A model generated the notes under the pieces. It did no database searches. It had not been told where the DNA came from and saw only the letters and a list, made by a program, of their open reading frames with translations. Below are positions 45,451-63,732 of a stretch of 64,000 bases of DNA, piece after piece; within the stretch, counting starts at the first letter, position 1; each line of letters opens with the position of its first letter. This DNA is from Fomitopsis serialis (lineage: Eukaryota > Basidiomycota > Agaricomycetes > Polyporales > Fomitopsidaceae): the NCBI RefSeq assembly GCF_022376445.1, contig NW_025955170.1, positions 1 through 64,000 of the forward strand, read 5' to 3'. The translations under genes were made by a program, and so were the position numbers.

Positions 45451-45672
45451 ATGCAGGAACTCCCGCTCTACAACAACCCGGACGCCAAAGTCGCGCTCGT
45501 GGGGTACGCGCAGGAGATGTACCAGTACACCTTCGACCTGTGGACCGCCGCGAAGAAGCGGCTGCCGCAGCCCTCCGACGGACAGACGTCGTCCGACGAT
45601 GACGACGACGATACCCACAGCAGCCTGAACACACCCGTGCCTGTCGCCCCATCCATCCCCGCCCCCGCGTAG
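45451..45672 (+). CDS. Small protein with acidic tract, function unknown
   Basis: An intronless 73-residue frame: MQELPLYNNPDAKVALVGYA, then QEMYQYTFDLWTAAKKRLPQ, an acidic run of six Asp within SSDDDDDDTHSS, and a Pro/Ala/Val-rich end. The first 40 residues could form an amphipathic helix with aromatic and basic faces. The codon use is G/C-ending like true genes nearby, and a TATA box stands at a good distance upstream. I recognise no family. An upstream exon cannot be excluded, since the frame stays open 5' of the ATG. Confidence 0.5.
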   Translation: MQELPLYNNPDAKVALVGYAQEMYQYTFDLWTAAKKRLPQPSDGQTSSDDDDDDTHSSLNTPVPVAPSIPAPA

Positions 45673-47003
45673 GCGCTCCTCGCTTCTCGCCATATGTTCC
45701 CGTCCCGGTGCGCCCATCTTCCCTCGCGCTTCCGCCGCCGAACTTGACGATGACGACGCACAGCATGCGCGCTTCTTACTTTGGACGCTATAGTCGTCAC
45801 CCGCACCCAATGCGAGCTCTTCTCTATCCCCCTGGACCGCGGTCGACCGCCCCCATGTCATCGACATCCTTTCTTCCTTCCGCATCGCTCCACCGCTACG
45901 TCGACTAGAAGCGCACACTCGACGTAGCCGCCATCTCAACTCTACGTCGCTTCCCCGTCGCTCCCTCTAGTGCCCCTGTCCCCGATCGTACCTCGTCGTC
46001 ACCGCATGACGCGCCTCGACGTCAGTCCCGGCGCATACTACGCACAATCCGATGGCTTCCCTTCATCACGCACCCTCACATGCCCCGCTTGCCGACCCGA
46101 CGCGTACACGCTGCTACCGACCGCCCGCCGAGCCACCCTTCGAGCGAGCTTGGCGCTGGAGGGACGGTTGATCCGCTCGCCTCGGCGGCACACAAGCTCA
46201 CGACGCCGCCGAGCAGCTGTGCCGCAGATGGCTACCGTTTTAATGGTTCCTTTCCGAGGGGGCTCCGAAGGAGGGATCAGGCCTACTGTGCTGGTCAGGA
46301 ACGCTGGGCTGCTAGTGCCATTGGTCGCGACGCTTCTTGACGTCCGATTGACAATTGCGTCCATGATGGGAATCGATCGGGGCGTGGGGCAGTGCGGGAC
46401 CCACGACAGGGACGAGGATCATTTCATGTGTGTATGTAATCAGTCCATGTATAATGTCGATGACGTGTTTCAACGGCCTGCGGTGGGTATATGGACGCTC
46501 GACGGGGCGCAGTCAGTCACAAATCGAGCGAGACGTGTGTCTTCTTCCTGTCATGAGCGTATGGCATGTGGCTGGAACAACAGCCGCATGCCAAATGCGT
46601 CGGCAGACGTCCTGTGACTCTTCGCTCGTGTGCAACGCCCGTCCCGTCCTGACGCTGGAATGCAGCAGGAATTCTCCAGGAGCCTTCGGCGGCGTGTGCG
46701 TGCATGACGCTAATAAGCTTAAGCATTGGCAGGACGCTTGCACGCGCAACCGAGGCAGCGAATGTCATGTTCAAATGATCTAGGTAAGTACGCACATGGT
46801 TCACTGGCATCTGAGCCTGTGTCAGACTGCCGGATAGGTTCGGGTTTCTGGTCTGCTGTGCGTACACGTAGGTTCAAGAAAACCTCTCACGTGGAGGGTC
46901 TTGGTATGAGACTAAGTACGTCACGGACGGGTGCCCAGCATGCAAGTGTCTGAGTCTTGATCAGAGGTCGGTTACTGCTGACATTCTGATCGACAGTACT
47001 CAC
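45673..47003. other. Intergenic, 1.3 kb
   Basis: Holds the 3' flanks of the small acidic-tail gene and of the fourth F-box gene. No gene, RNA or repeat was recognised. Confidence 0.5.
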
Positions 47004-48766
47004 TCAGTGCCCAGTACCATTACACTCGACTTCTCGGATAATCTCCCTTAGCCGTTCGAGGTCTTTGGGCTCCATATTTTTCGGGTTCAATATACGCAAC
47101 CTCCCGATCTCCGCCCCGGCTTCGCGGCGTTCGATTACAACTTCAACTAGATCGGTAATGCATCCAGCGGTATCCTCAACAACAGGCTTCCAGGATTCCT
47201 GAAGCATACGCCGTCCAGCGTAAGGAGACCGAGTTGGGGGAAGGGGTATCCCAATGCGAAAGCGCCCTCGTCATCACGTCGATCCGGTACCGGATCATCT
47301 CTGTCTTTTTGCAGTAACACCCACTGGGGGACTACGTCGTGATCCTTCGGCGGTCGGAGGTAGAGCTGTGTGACCTTCGTCATATGTTGGCTCGTCGCAG
47401 TCCACACATGATGCCCATGCAGCAGGGGGAAGTTGATGAGAAACAGGGAATCAACGTCATGGATAGGAGACAGTTCACAGAACGTCGTGAACATGTCCAG
47501 ACCGCCGTCTTGGCCGTCCAAGTGGGAGAAGTGCACATCGAAGTTGGACGTCTCGTTCCTCTCGAAATACAAGTCAGGTTGATCCATCGCACCATCGTCG
47601 ATGTGGTTTCCGACATTCTGGGTGTATCCGCGCACACAGGTGGCGTACCGAAAGAGCTCAACGACGAGCGTGAGGGGCCTGCCTAAGCTGTGCATCTTCG
47701 AAGCCAGGGCGGCGCAGAATTCGTGCTGCAGGGCTTGGCTACCTGAGGCTCGAAGCGCAGCGAGAGACGGGGTGTCTAGGTAGCTCAGGAGGAACAAATT
47801 GTTGACTGCACCTTCCAAGATGTGCAGGCGGCGCAGGTGTGGAAAGAAAGCATGAATAGAGGGAACGGGTAGCTCTGCTGTGTTTGGAGGGTCGGACAAC
47901 AGATCCCCCTCGATGACAAGCTCTTGCAGGAGAGACATGTGTGCGAGGGCAGTCAGTAAGTCTTGAACTGTTCCCATGGCCTTTTGTGCGAGCATTCTAT
48001 CGGGGTTGTTCCCGAGGGTCAGGTGGGTTAGTGTTGGCAACACGATTGTGCCCCACTCCAATGGGACCGTGTAAAGGTGGAGACGTCGTAGATTCGTGGT
48101 CTCGAGACGGTGCATCAGGCGGAGGGCTTTATCGGGTGACACGCTTTCGTGTTCGCAATGAATGGACAGCGACTCGAGCAGGGGAGCGGATCCGCCCAGT
48201 CGGTCCAAGACGTCCGCGTAGTCAGGCAGAAGCCCCAGCAGAGTGAACGACAACCCGCCTATCCGTGGCAAATGCGACAGGATCAGATTCGCGACCCTGT
48301 TTTGGCCCTCCACCGAGTAGCCAGGACGAAACCGCCGATCAGCATCCATTGAATCCCACACCACCGATACGACGAGCGGTGCCTTCCGGGCCCGCTCCAG
48401 AAACAGGGGGATCGGCAGGGATCCACACCGCGCCGTCACTTTGAGGTGGCTCCAGAGCGGTGTGCAGCTGAGCGCGACGGCTCGCCAGTGCCTGCAGACT
48501 TGAGTCGCTCGGAGCCAGTGGTACGGATGTAGGGCGCTCTGCCTGCCGATGCGCGCGTCGTAGGTCGTACGCGCCGCTACTGTCTGTAAGAACACCTCGC
48601 TGGGGACCTCCGGGGGAAGCCTAGCGATGGGCACGAAGGTGTTCAGGCGGGCCTTGAGGTCGCTGATGCACTGGGTATGGTACGTGATGTCGTCGTGGAT
48701 TGTCTGAATAGTTTGCGATGGAGGATCCAGGCGCACTTGGCGGGTCATTGGAGTGTTCACGTCCAT
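47004..48766 (-). CDS. F-box protein 4 of the family (frame slips near the 3' end)
   Basis: Minus strand, ATG 48766 (MDVNTPMTRQVRLDPP). F-box at residues about 45-105 (FVPIARLPPEVPSEVFLQTV ... WLRATQVCRHWRAVALSCTP), followed by an LRR-like body. The first frame runs 539 codons, through LGLLTLDGVCF, and then stops early. The next frame down, from 47207 to TGA 47004, continues the family C-terminus (AEIGRLRILNPKNMEPKDLE, then LREIIREVECNGTGH). One missing base near 47200 (TTCAGG where TTCCAGG would keep frame) explains this, giving about 590 residues. Given the same kind of slip in PRP8, the gene may be intact in the organism. It is more distant from the block A pair than those are from block B, so it is an older member. 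Confidence 0.75.
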
Positions 48767-49238
48767 TGCGCGTAACCTGAAGCACCGGGATGAGTTAGAT
48801 TCCGAATAGATATTGCATGGAAACTCAACACTTGGTACCGTACAGTTGTCGTCGAGGTCTCTGAGATGATTTAGTCTCCCCTAGGCAGACCCTAAAGAAG
48901 ACCTCTTTGAGTGGGGAGAGGACGGTCTTCTAAGGGAGATGATTAACGTCTGTGGGCTCGACTGTGACACATACCAAACGGGACCAAACGCCGGAGAGTC
49001 ACACCCACTTGAAACTGCATAACTTGACTGCGCAGTCCATGCCCTGCTCAATCGATCCGCCCATGCATCTAATTCTACTCAGCACTTACCTACGCAATGG
49101 CGCTAGCCTGAGGCGTTGGCTCACTGCGCATGCATTCTCATTCGTGTAAGCCGTCAGTACGTATAGTAAACGTTACATAGTACGTTGCGGCACAACCAGA
49201 GTTACAAGTAACTATCGCTGTCCGAGCCGGAGTCAATG
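48767..49238. other. Upstream region of F-box gene 4
   Basis: No gene. It contains the best-preserved MITE-like copy (48872-48940); the rest is A+T-richer sequence without recognised features. Confidence 0.55.
48872..48940 (+). repeat. MITE-like element, copy 2 (best ends)
   Basis: A 69-base element with imperfect terminal inverted repeats, TAGTCTCCCCTA at the left and TAAGGGAGAT at the right. Both flanks contain GAGATGATT, possibly including a target-site duplication. It lies about 105 bases upstream of the start codon of F-box gene 4. Confidence 0.6.
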
Positions 49239-49365
49239 TCATCCTGAGGCCTTGGGACACCTTAGGCCAGTCCTTAGTATAAGCGCGTGGAGGTCCTGGC
49301 CATCCCACTCCACCACACGCACGACCTCCTTCAACAAGTCGATGTATTGAGTTATCCTACTCAAA
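49239..49365 (-). pseudogene. Relic of an F-box gene 3' end
   Basis: The minus-strand translation contains IDLLKEVVRVVEWDGQ, which is the conserved C-terminal block of the F-box family here (compare IDELKEVVRYVGWDET in F-box protein 1). No F-box or body sequence precedes it, so this is a short leftover of another family member. Confidence 0.6.
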
Positions 49366-49501
49366 GAGGTTGCGTTTGAGGTCTGTGGAAGACTTGTGTA
49401 AATTTCGGAGATAAAAATCACAGTGACGTCGAACGACAACCTAGACCATGGGGCAACTCAGATTGCGAGTAGAATCACAAAACATTCTTAGAGTCCTCCA
49501 T

Positions 49502-49570
49502 GCATTAAGGGGGAATCGAACCCCGGCGGGTCGATGGCAACGACCCAGGTTACCACTACCCCATTAATGC
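49502..49570 (-). tRNA. tRNA-Gly (anticodon GCC)
   Basis: The 69-nt minus-strand sequence folds as a cloverleaf. The acceptor GCATTAA pairs fully with TTAATGC. The D arm is GGGT/ACCT with loop AGTGGTA, the anticodon arm is GGTCG/CGACC with loop TTGCCAT (anticodon GCC), and the T loop is TTCGATT between CGGGG and CCCCC. The B box GGTTCGATTCC is perfect and no intron is present. The outer T-stem pair is C-C and the variable loop only 3 nt (or a 4-bp T stem with 4 nt), slightly unusual. A run of T about 15-20 bases past the 3' end could end Pol III transcription. Confidence 0.85.
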
Positions 49571-49637
49571 AATGAAAAGACTGTGTTGATGCCGCATCTC
49601 AAGATCTCCACTACAGTACTAGTGCTCACTACTTACC

Positions 49638-49687
49638 AGTCTCCCGTAGGGAGATTCTAAACGCGACCTCTTGATGGAGGATGGTCG
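49638..49687 (+). repeat. MITE-like element, copy 3 (diverged)
   Basis: AGTCTCCCGTAGGGAGATTC, then ACGCGACCTCTTGATGGAGG and ATGGTCG, aligning with the left and middle of copy 2 with several changes. It lies 70 bases from the tRNA gene. Confidence 0.5.
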
Positions 49688-51182
49688 TATATGGCATCCA
49701 TCCCCACCTGATGGTACAAACAGTACGTTCACTGGCAGCCAGTACTTATTTTCGGTGGTTCACAGGTATCTATTCACGTACCTGCTGTGGGGTTATGCAA
49801 CCCGAGAATTGACTGCATGGTTCTCAACTGACCGAATAACCTGAACTAGCCAGACTCAGTACCTGCCGAGTACCTCTGGCAGGGGTGTATGACGGCCCAG
49901 AAACAAACACACCTCTGGCAACCCGTCTTCGCAGTACATGTATTGGATGGATGACTACGTAGGTCGTCACTGACAGGGGGTGTCGTCTGACTGTGCATAG
50001 ATCATAATCCTGGTGCCATCGGAACACGGGTACACTCGAGAAGTAAAGAGGCCAAGGACGGAATCATCAATGCTGTGGGTTCAAGCTCAAGGCCCGACTC
50101 AGCGCGTCGCGATTGAACCGTTTACAATTCGCCGGCATGAAAAATTAGAAGACAGAAGACGAAGGTGGCTGCTTGTCGCTTCGCCGAGAAGGTCTGAGTG
50201 TAACCGACGGAGACGTCATGCTCAATGGGGACAGCTCAACTGTCTGTGCCTGCGCCGTCTACGTTGGCATTATTTCCATAATACACGGTGTGCAAGGCCT
50301 CTGGATCCGGTTTGCGGCCTCATACAGTCTCGTGGCGGCAAGACATCCCAAGAAAATTCGAAGGGACCTGTACACCCTGTCCTCGCCGGCGTCTGGGTCC
50401 TGTGTCATCCTCATTTGCATCCGCCGAGCACCCGCCTGTCCGCGCGAAGCCGGAGATCTAAACAGGACACTGCTCGCCGGCGGCGACGAGCCCTCCTCAG
50501 GCGATGAGTGACTATGAACGATTAAATGTGCTTGCATCGTGGATGAGTGAGACGAAGAGCGAACGACGCAGGTTTGCACCGTGAAAAGCCTAGATGTCTC
50601 TAGCTCGCCCACTTGAATTGTCCGGCGTGCGCCCATCTCGGTTATAAAGGCGGAAGGGGGCCAAAAGGAGACTCACAATTAATCACGCTTGTTCCTTGCC
50701 GCGCAAATGGCAGCGTAGGGCAGCGTCGACTCGTATCCGAGCGGGTGACGATCAGAGGTGGTTCCTGATTTAATTGACCGGCTGCGAGGCTCTCACAGCG
50801 AGTAGCGAAGCGAGTTAGACGCTGCTGGGGGACGGAAGGAGAGGGCTGGTGCGAAGGGGAGGGCGGAACGGAGGGCAAAATGAAGTGCGGGGAGGCGCCG
50901 GGGGCGGAATTGAAGCCACGTGGGGATCTGGCGGTGGATCGGGAAGCGAGGACGCGCTGGGCCAGGACGATAGCTTGTCGTCGTCTCCTCGTCGCTGTCC
51001 TCGTCGTCGTCGTCGCTGGCTGCGACGCTCTCGAGCCCGTTGTGCCCTTCCCGCCCCGCCGTCGACGGCGCTGGTCTTCCTTGTCTTCCTCGCAGATGCT
51101 CTGACCGCCGGCAACTCGCCGTGATCATCATCACCTTGTCCTTCTGGCGCCGCAATTCTCCCTGCCATCCTTGTGCTCCTCC
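49688..51182. other. Intergenic, 1.5 kb
   Basis: A plus-strand frame at about 50218-50511 (MLNGDSSTVCACAVYVGIIS...) is hydrophobic in its first third but matches no family I know. The last 300 bases are the G+C-rich promoter region of the PH-domain gene. No other feature recognised. Confidence 0.4.
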
Positions 51183-54100
51183 ATGTCCCGCCCCACGTCC
51201 CCCTCTGTCTCCCGCCCCCTCGTTCTCCCCACCCTCGATGAACTCGCTGCCCCGCCTCGCCCCCGCACCGCTTCCCTACCCGCCACCGCTGACCCCTTTA
51301 CGGCCCACCCTACCGGCTCTGGCTCCTTCGTCACCTACGAGCCAGACAACGCAAGCATGGGCTCTGCCTCGCCACCCCCTGCGTCTGTGCCCCTTGCAAT
51401 GCTCCCTAGGCGGGCCCGCGGAAGCTTGCTCATGGCGTCTGGCCTCTCCTTCGTCCGGGCGAAGCACAAGGGCAAGAAACCGCCGACACCTGTCCAGCCA
51501 TCTCCCTTCGTGTTCTCCGAGGTCATCGAGATTTCCGCGCCGCGCAAGGACGACGACGACGAAGAGCGGGACCGTCTGCGCGACGCCGCCGCACAGTCTA
51601 TCGGCCTCGACCCCGTCCTGCTCGCAGATGAGCGCTCCCTCTCCGAACCGGACGTTCCAGAGGACACGCGTGCAGGCTCCTCGACGCCCACTCCCGCTCC
51701 GTCCGCCGAGCTTCCTGGCTTCCCGTCGACGCGCTCTGCTTTGGAATCGTTTGTGCAGCTCCAGGCGCGAATGGCAAAACACTACCCGCCACCATCATTC
51801 CTCAAGCTTACCCTCGCACGCCAGTGGAAGTATCGTGTGCTCGTGCTGACGAGCGCCGCACAGGGCAGCGCATGTTTGCACGTATTCAAGACGGGTGTAT
51901 CTGACGAACGCGAGCTGGAACGCCTCCCCGTAGGCGTGGATACCGTCGTGTTCGTCGCCGACGAGGATGTCGGCGGTCGGCGTGGCGTGGTACGTGTCGG
52001 CCGCCCCGACGGCGCTGGTATGGATATGGCATTGCACATGGCGGACTCTGCGCAAGCCCAGGAATGGATTGCCGTTATCAAGCAGGCCGTGCTTAGCCAA
52101 CGGTACGCCCACTCGTCCTTGCACTCCCCGCTGCTCCACTGACACGTCCCATAGCTCTTTCCGCGCGGGCCTTGGTCTGATGGCGCACAGCCCCGGCGGG
52201 GTCGAGCCACGCGGAGATATGGACGTGATGTTGAGCATGCGCGCGCAAGGCATGCTCTCGTCCCCGACGTCGTCGACTTTCAGCCCGGAGATTGCGAGCG
52301 CGCCCGTGAGCCAGCGCTCAACAAGTGCAGCAGGCACGCGCTCGCCCTCGGGCGCCGTCTCTGCACTGCGCGGTCTGTTCTCAAGCCCTGGCAGCCGCCC
52401 GCGGTCCCCGTCGATGGCGAGCACACGCGTTGACAGCGAAGACTCGGGGAGTCAGCATGAAGACTCGTTCGGCCGCGTGGGCACGAGCCTGCTTGGCATG
52501 CTCAGATCGCAGAGCGTCGCGAGTGAGCGCCCGATATCGCCTGTAAGCTCGATGAGTGCGGGTATGGTCCCTGCGTCAGTACCTGCGACTCCGCGCCAGA
52601 CAGAGATCCCGCTCGTGCAGCCACATCCGCACTTGGACCGCAAGATTTTACAAGACAAGGATCTGGATCTGATCGAGTTCAGACCAGCCAGCGGCGGGAC
52701 GGACGTGAGCGCGCTGCTCCGCGGACGCTCCCCGCTCTCAATGGCGACGTTGCGTGCTACGCCTGCCCCGGCGACGACACCCCCGCCCCTCCAGCCACCG
52801 CCGAGACGGCGCGGGTACACCATCGGGAGCACTCCCATGGGCGCGCGGCCCCGACCTGACACGATCGCGGGTACCGCATACACGCACGCGAACGGAAGCA
52901 CGGCGGAGAGCTTCGGACTGCGTGCCGCGGGCATGAGCATGCTGTTCGCTTCGCATCCACCGCCTGCTCCGAGCTCACGTCCGGGCAGCTCCGGCGGTCA
53001 AGCGGAGGGCAAGCCACGGACGTCCCTGTCATCAGTCTCATCATATGCGTCGTACGCGTCGAATGAGCGGCATGCGTCGTCCGAGGCGGGACACTCAAAT
53101 GGACACGTGAACGGGAACGCCAACGGTTCTATCAATGCGAAACGCTGGTCCCGGCAGAGCATACTACCACACCGGTTGACGCCTCCAGAGGGTGCCCTAC
53201 CCGCGCCGCCTGCACCTCCCTCTACGCATGGCTCGCCAAGGTCAATATCATCGCTCCCTCGCCATCCATATGCTGCAGAATCATCAGCACAGAGCGTCAG
53301 CAACGACAGCCCCCAGAGCTTCGTCTTCAACCTTCGCGAATCGTCACGGCGTGATACGTCCCCATTAAGCAGCGCCAGCCCCCAGAGCTTCGTGCTCAAC
53401 CTACGTGATTTCTCGCGGCGCGCATCGAGCTCGTCCGCACGGAGCTTTAGCAGCGTGAGCACGTCCCACTCGCGTGCGACGACAAGTAATGGCGGAAGCT
53501 TCCTGGGGCATCGCCCGCGCTCGTCCCACCGTGCGTCGATGCCTCCCCCCCAGCGCCCCGCACCGCTCACGGCTCTGCCGCCCACACCTGCGTCCACCGA
53601 GTCTGACTCGCCGCCGAAGTCGCCGAGCTCTGCGCCATCTCACAAGACGTCGTTCCGCGAGTCGCTCGCCCTACGCCGTTTGTCATTGTCCCCGCCCAGC
53701 GTCCCGCCCTCGTCCAGCCTGCCTCCGTGCCCCGACGAGCCGACGTACCGTGGTTACGGTCACCGCCGGAGCTTGAGCAACGCGAGTCCGCTCACGCCTA
53801 TTCCTGCGTCTCCGGGAGCGAGCATCTCCGGCTCTGGCCCTGCTCCCCCGTTTCCACCACCTAACGCTTCCTTGCCCCCAACGCCGGAAGCACATTCAAC
53901 CTCTTTCGCCTCCGCACAACATTCCAACACCACACCTACACCCCAGCCGAATCCGCAACCGCAGTCCCGCGCAGCCGCCTTCAAGCAGCGCATACGCATG
54001 CTCAGCGCGCCCTCCCAGGTTGCCCCGCTCCCTCTCAACCTCCCGCCGCCGTCGCCGACCCCATCCACTGTCAACCCCTACTCCGTTCCGAGCACACCCA

Positions 54101-54444
54101 TCGGCGAGCCGATCGCGCAACCCTCCCTTCAAAATGACCCCAGCTTTGTCTCCTCCGCGTCGATGCCCCCAATGCCCCATCTGCCTCTGGGCAGCGCATT
54201 CTCGCCGCACACCTTTGCGGCGGACGACCACGAGCACGGCGTGACGTCGCTCTCGCCCCCGCCGCGGCGCGGGTCGCGGAGGATATCGCGGTTTCCGGAT
54301 AACGGGAGCGACGACTCGTCAGAGAAGGACAAACCGAGACCCTCGACGGCCGACGCCGCGGGCGACGCTGGCCATCGACACGGCTCCCTATCGCTTTCGT
54401 CGCGAACGTCAGCTGTTTCTTTAATCAACTTGCACTCTACGTAG
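51183..54444 (+). CDS. PH-domain protein with long disordered tail
   Basis: Two exons (51183-52102, 52155-54444) encode 1,069 residues. The N-terminal 200 residues are Pro/Ser-rich. A PH domain follows at about residues 195-305: SFLKLTLARQWKYRVLVLTS, then LHVFKTGVSDERELERLPVG, and the final helix SAQAQEWIAVIKQAVLSQR with the diagnostic Trp. The remaining 750 residues are low-complexity Ser/Pro/Ala with short repeated motifs (SPQSFVFNLRE and SPQSFVLNLRD; TSFRESLALRRLSLSPP; RRGSRRISRFPD). The PH domain suggests phosphoinositide or membrane binding; the many SP/RxxS sites suggest phospho-regulation. I know similar basidiomycete proteins only as uncharacterised PH-domain proteins. ATG 51183 is the first in frame. 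Confidence 0.85.
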
Positions 54445-54663
54445 ATATATGCTTCATTTTCTTGTGTGATCTTGGTCGGATCTGTTCGTGCTCTGTTCAG
54501 TTATTTGCTTGTTCTTCTTTCACCTGGGATCGCGGCACACATGTATAGTATCATTGAGATTACAAGCTGTCATTATTCCTTCATAACAATACAATCGTAA
54601 TCAGAGCAATGCATGCGACAGATAGTAAGGGTACAGCGACGAGTCCACAAGCAGTCCGATAGA
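54445..54663. other. Short gap between convergent genes
   Basis: A 219-base A+T-richer stretch holding the 3' ends of the PH-domain gene and PRP8. Nothing else seen. Confidence 0.7.
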
Positions 54664-62249
<7,586 letters not shown>

Positions 62250-62633
62250 CGTGGTCGTTGGTAGAGGAGCGCTTACTGACGCTTACAAACAAACCCTCCT
62301 CTCATTGTCAAGACGCGTCCTATCGGACCTCAGAGAATTTCGTTCTCCGAAAGTCGAAAGTGAGCGGAGTCATGCTTCCCCACTACTGTGTGTGGTGGAA
62401 AGCCTTACCTTACTGGCCTCAAGTCGGTGAAACAGGAGTTCTTCTGTCGACAACAAGGTCTCTTGTAACTTATATGTTGTACACATCCATATTGTTCCCA
62501 TACCCCTACGCAAGAGAGGATATTGAGAAGCTTTCAGCGCGTCTCTGAATATTGGTCCGAGACCTGTTCTACCGTATAGAGTGGCTGCTGATGTGGACGA
62601 GGGACGATACACAGCAGCGCGGAATGCATAATG
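62250..62633. other. Intergenic between PRP8 and FCF2
   Basis: Promoter of PRP8 and 3' flank of FCF2, both on the minus strand. No separate feature recognised. Confidence 0.6.
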
Positions 62634-63732
62634 CTACCACTTCGGTTTCCGTAGCGCTTTCTTGTTGGCCAAGGTTCCCCGCCCTTTGGCTGAGCGCACG
62701 GTCTGTAGCTCCTTGAACTTCTTTTTGGCGTAGCTCTTCGCCTCCGCATCTTCCACCAGTTCGTCCACCAAGGTGCGCTTCCTGTTGGCCCTGCTAAGGT
62801 TCTCTGCACTCGGGCCGCCGAACGGCGATGGTGATGTAACAATAGTACCAATCTAAGTGCATGTGAGATCGAGATGGAATTCCTACGGAGAGAAAAGCAT
62901 ACCGCGAAATGTTTAGGCAGGCCCTTGATACCTTTCCCTTCTCCCTCGTCCTTCCTGTAGAAACGTTTCGGGTCTAACTGATTTCGCAGCCGAAGCGCTT
63001 CGTATTCACGGTACAGTCTCGGAAGATCCGCCTCTGCAGGAGCCGGGAGATCGTACCAGTCCGGCCCTGTAGTTTTGTTCTTCAACTGTATTGGACTTTA
63101 GCAATGCATCTCCACGAGAATGGGCGAGGATACGCACCGCCTTCTTTTCCTTTTTCGTCAATGATTTTCCTGACTTTGTAAGTTCTGGCGGTGCGGGCGG
63201 CGAGGCGGGGACAGCGCGAGAGGAAGTTGCCTGCTCCGCCTGTTCGACATCTAGGTCACGGACCCGGGAAGGACCCGCTTGCCGCGAGTCCGCAAGCTCA
63301 ATGTAAGGCTTGGGAAGATCTCCTGGGTCAAGGGGAGGCAATGACCTAGCGAGTGACATTAGACGAAGAAGAGGAACTTCAATAGCGAGCGCACTTTTTC
63401 AGTTCCTCCGCGCCAGTGTCCAGTCGGATCTCCTCTTCTTCGTCCTCGGCGGTTCGACTGTCGCTGGCACCTTTCCGGTCTTGCACCTTCAGTGCTGCAT
63501 TCCTTCTGGCTTTCTCGATGAGAGAGTCCAAGAACTCTTGAGTAACCTCCGAATCCGAATCCGAGTCGCTGTCCGACGCATCCGAGTCCGAGCTGCTTGC
63601 AGCGCTCTCTGGGTCCGAGCTCGAATCTGACTCTGAGGCGCTCCCAGCTCGTGAAGAGGTTTCAGTAGTGCCCGCTTCTTCTCTCAGGACAGCCTTTCCT
63701 TTCCCTTTGTGCGAGCGTGTAGCAGTGGACAT
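62634..63732 (-). CDS. FCF2-like rRNA-processing protein
   Basis: Minus strand, ATG 63732 to TAG 62634; four exons, about 280 residues. The N-terminal half is Ser/Asp/Glu-rich (SASESDSSSDPESAASSSDS), followed by a Pro-rich linker (SLPPLDPGDLPKPYIELADS). The C-terminal Fcf2 domain is complete: TTGPDWYDLPAPAEADLPRL, LRLRNQLDPKRFYRKDEGEG, KGLPKHFAIGTIVTSPSPFG and RKRTLVDELVEDAEAKSYAK, ending in a basic tail (ANKKALRKPKW). Yeast Fcf2 and human DNTTIP2 are nucleolar factors needed for early 18S pre-rRNA cleavage. All intron joins keep the frame. The 268 bases upstream to the window end are its promoter region; no other gene was seen there. Confidence 0.92.

Noticed and set aside
53401..54428. Minus-strand frames opposite the PH-domain gene
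   Set aside because: They are shadows of the Ser/Pro-rich coding strand.
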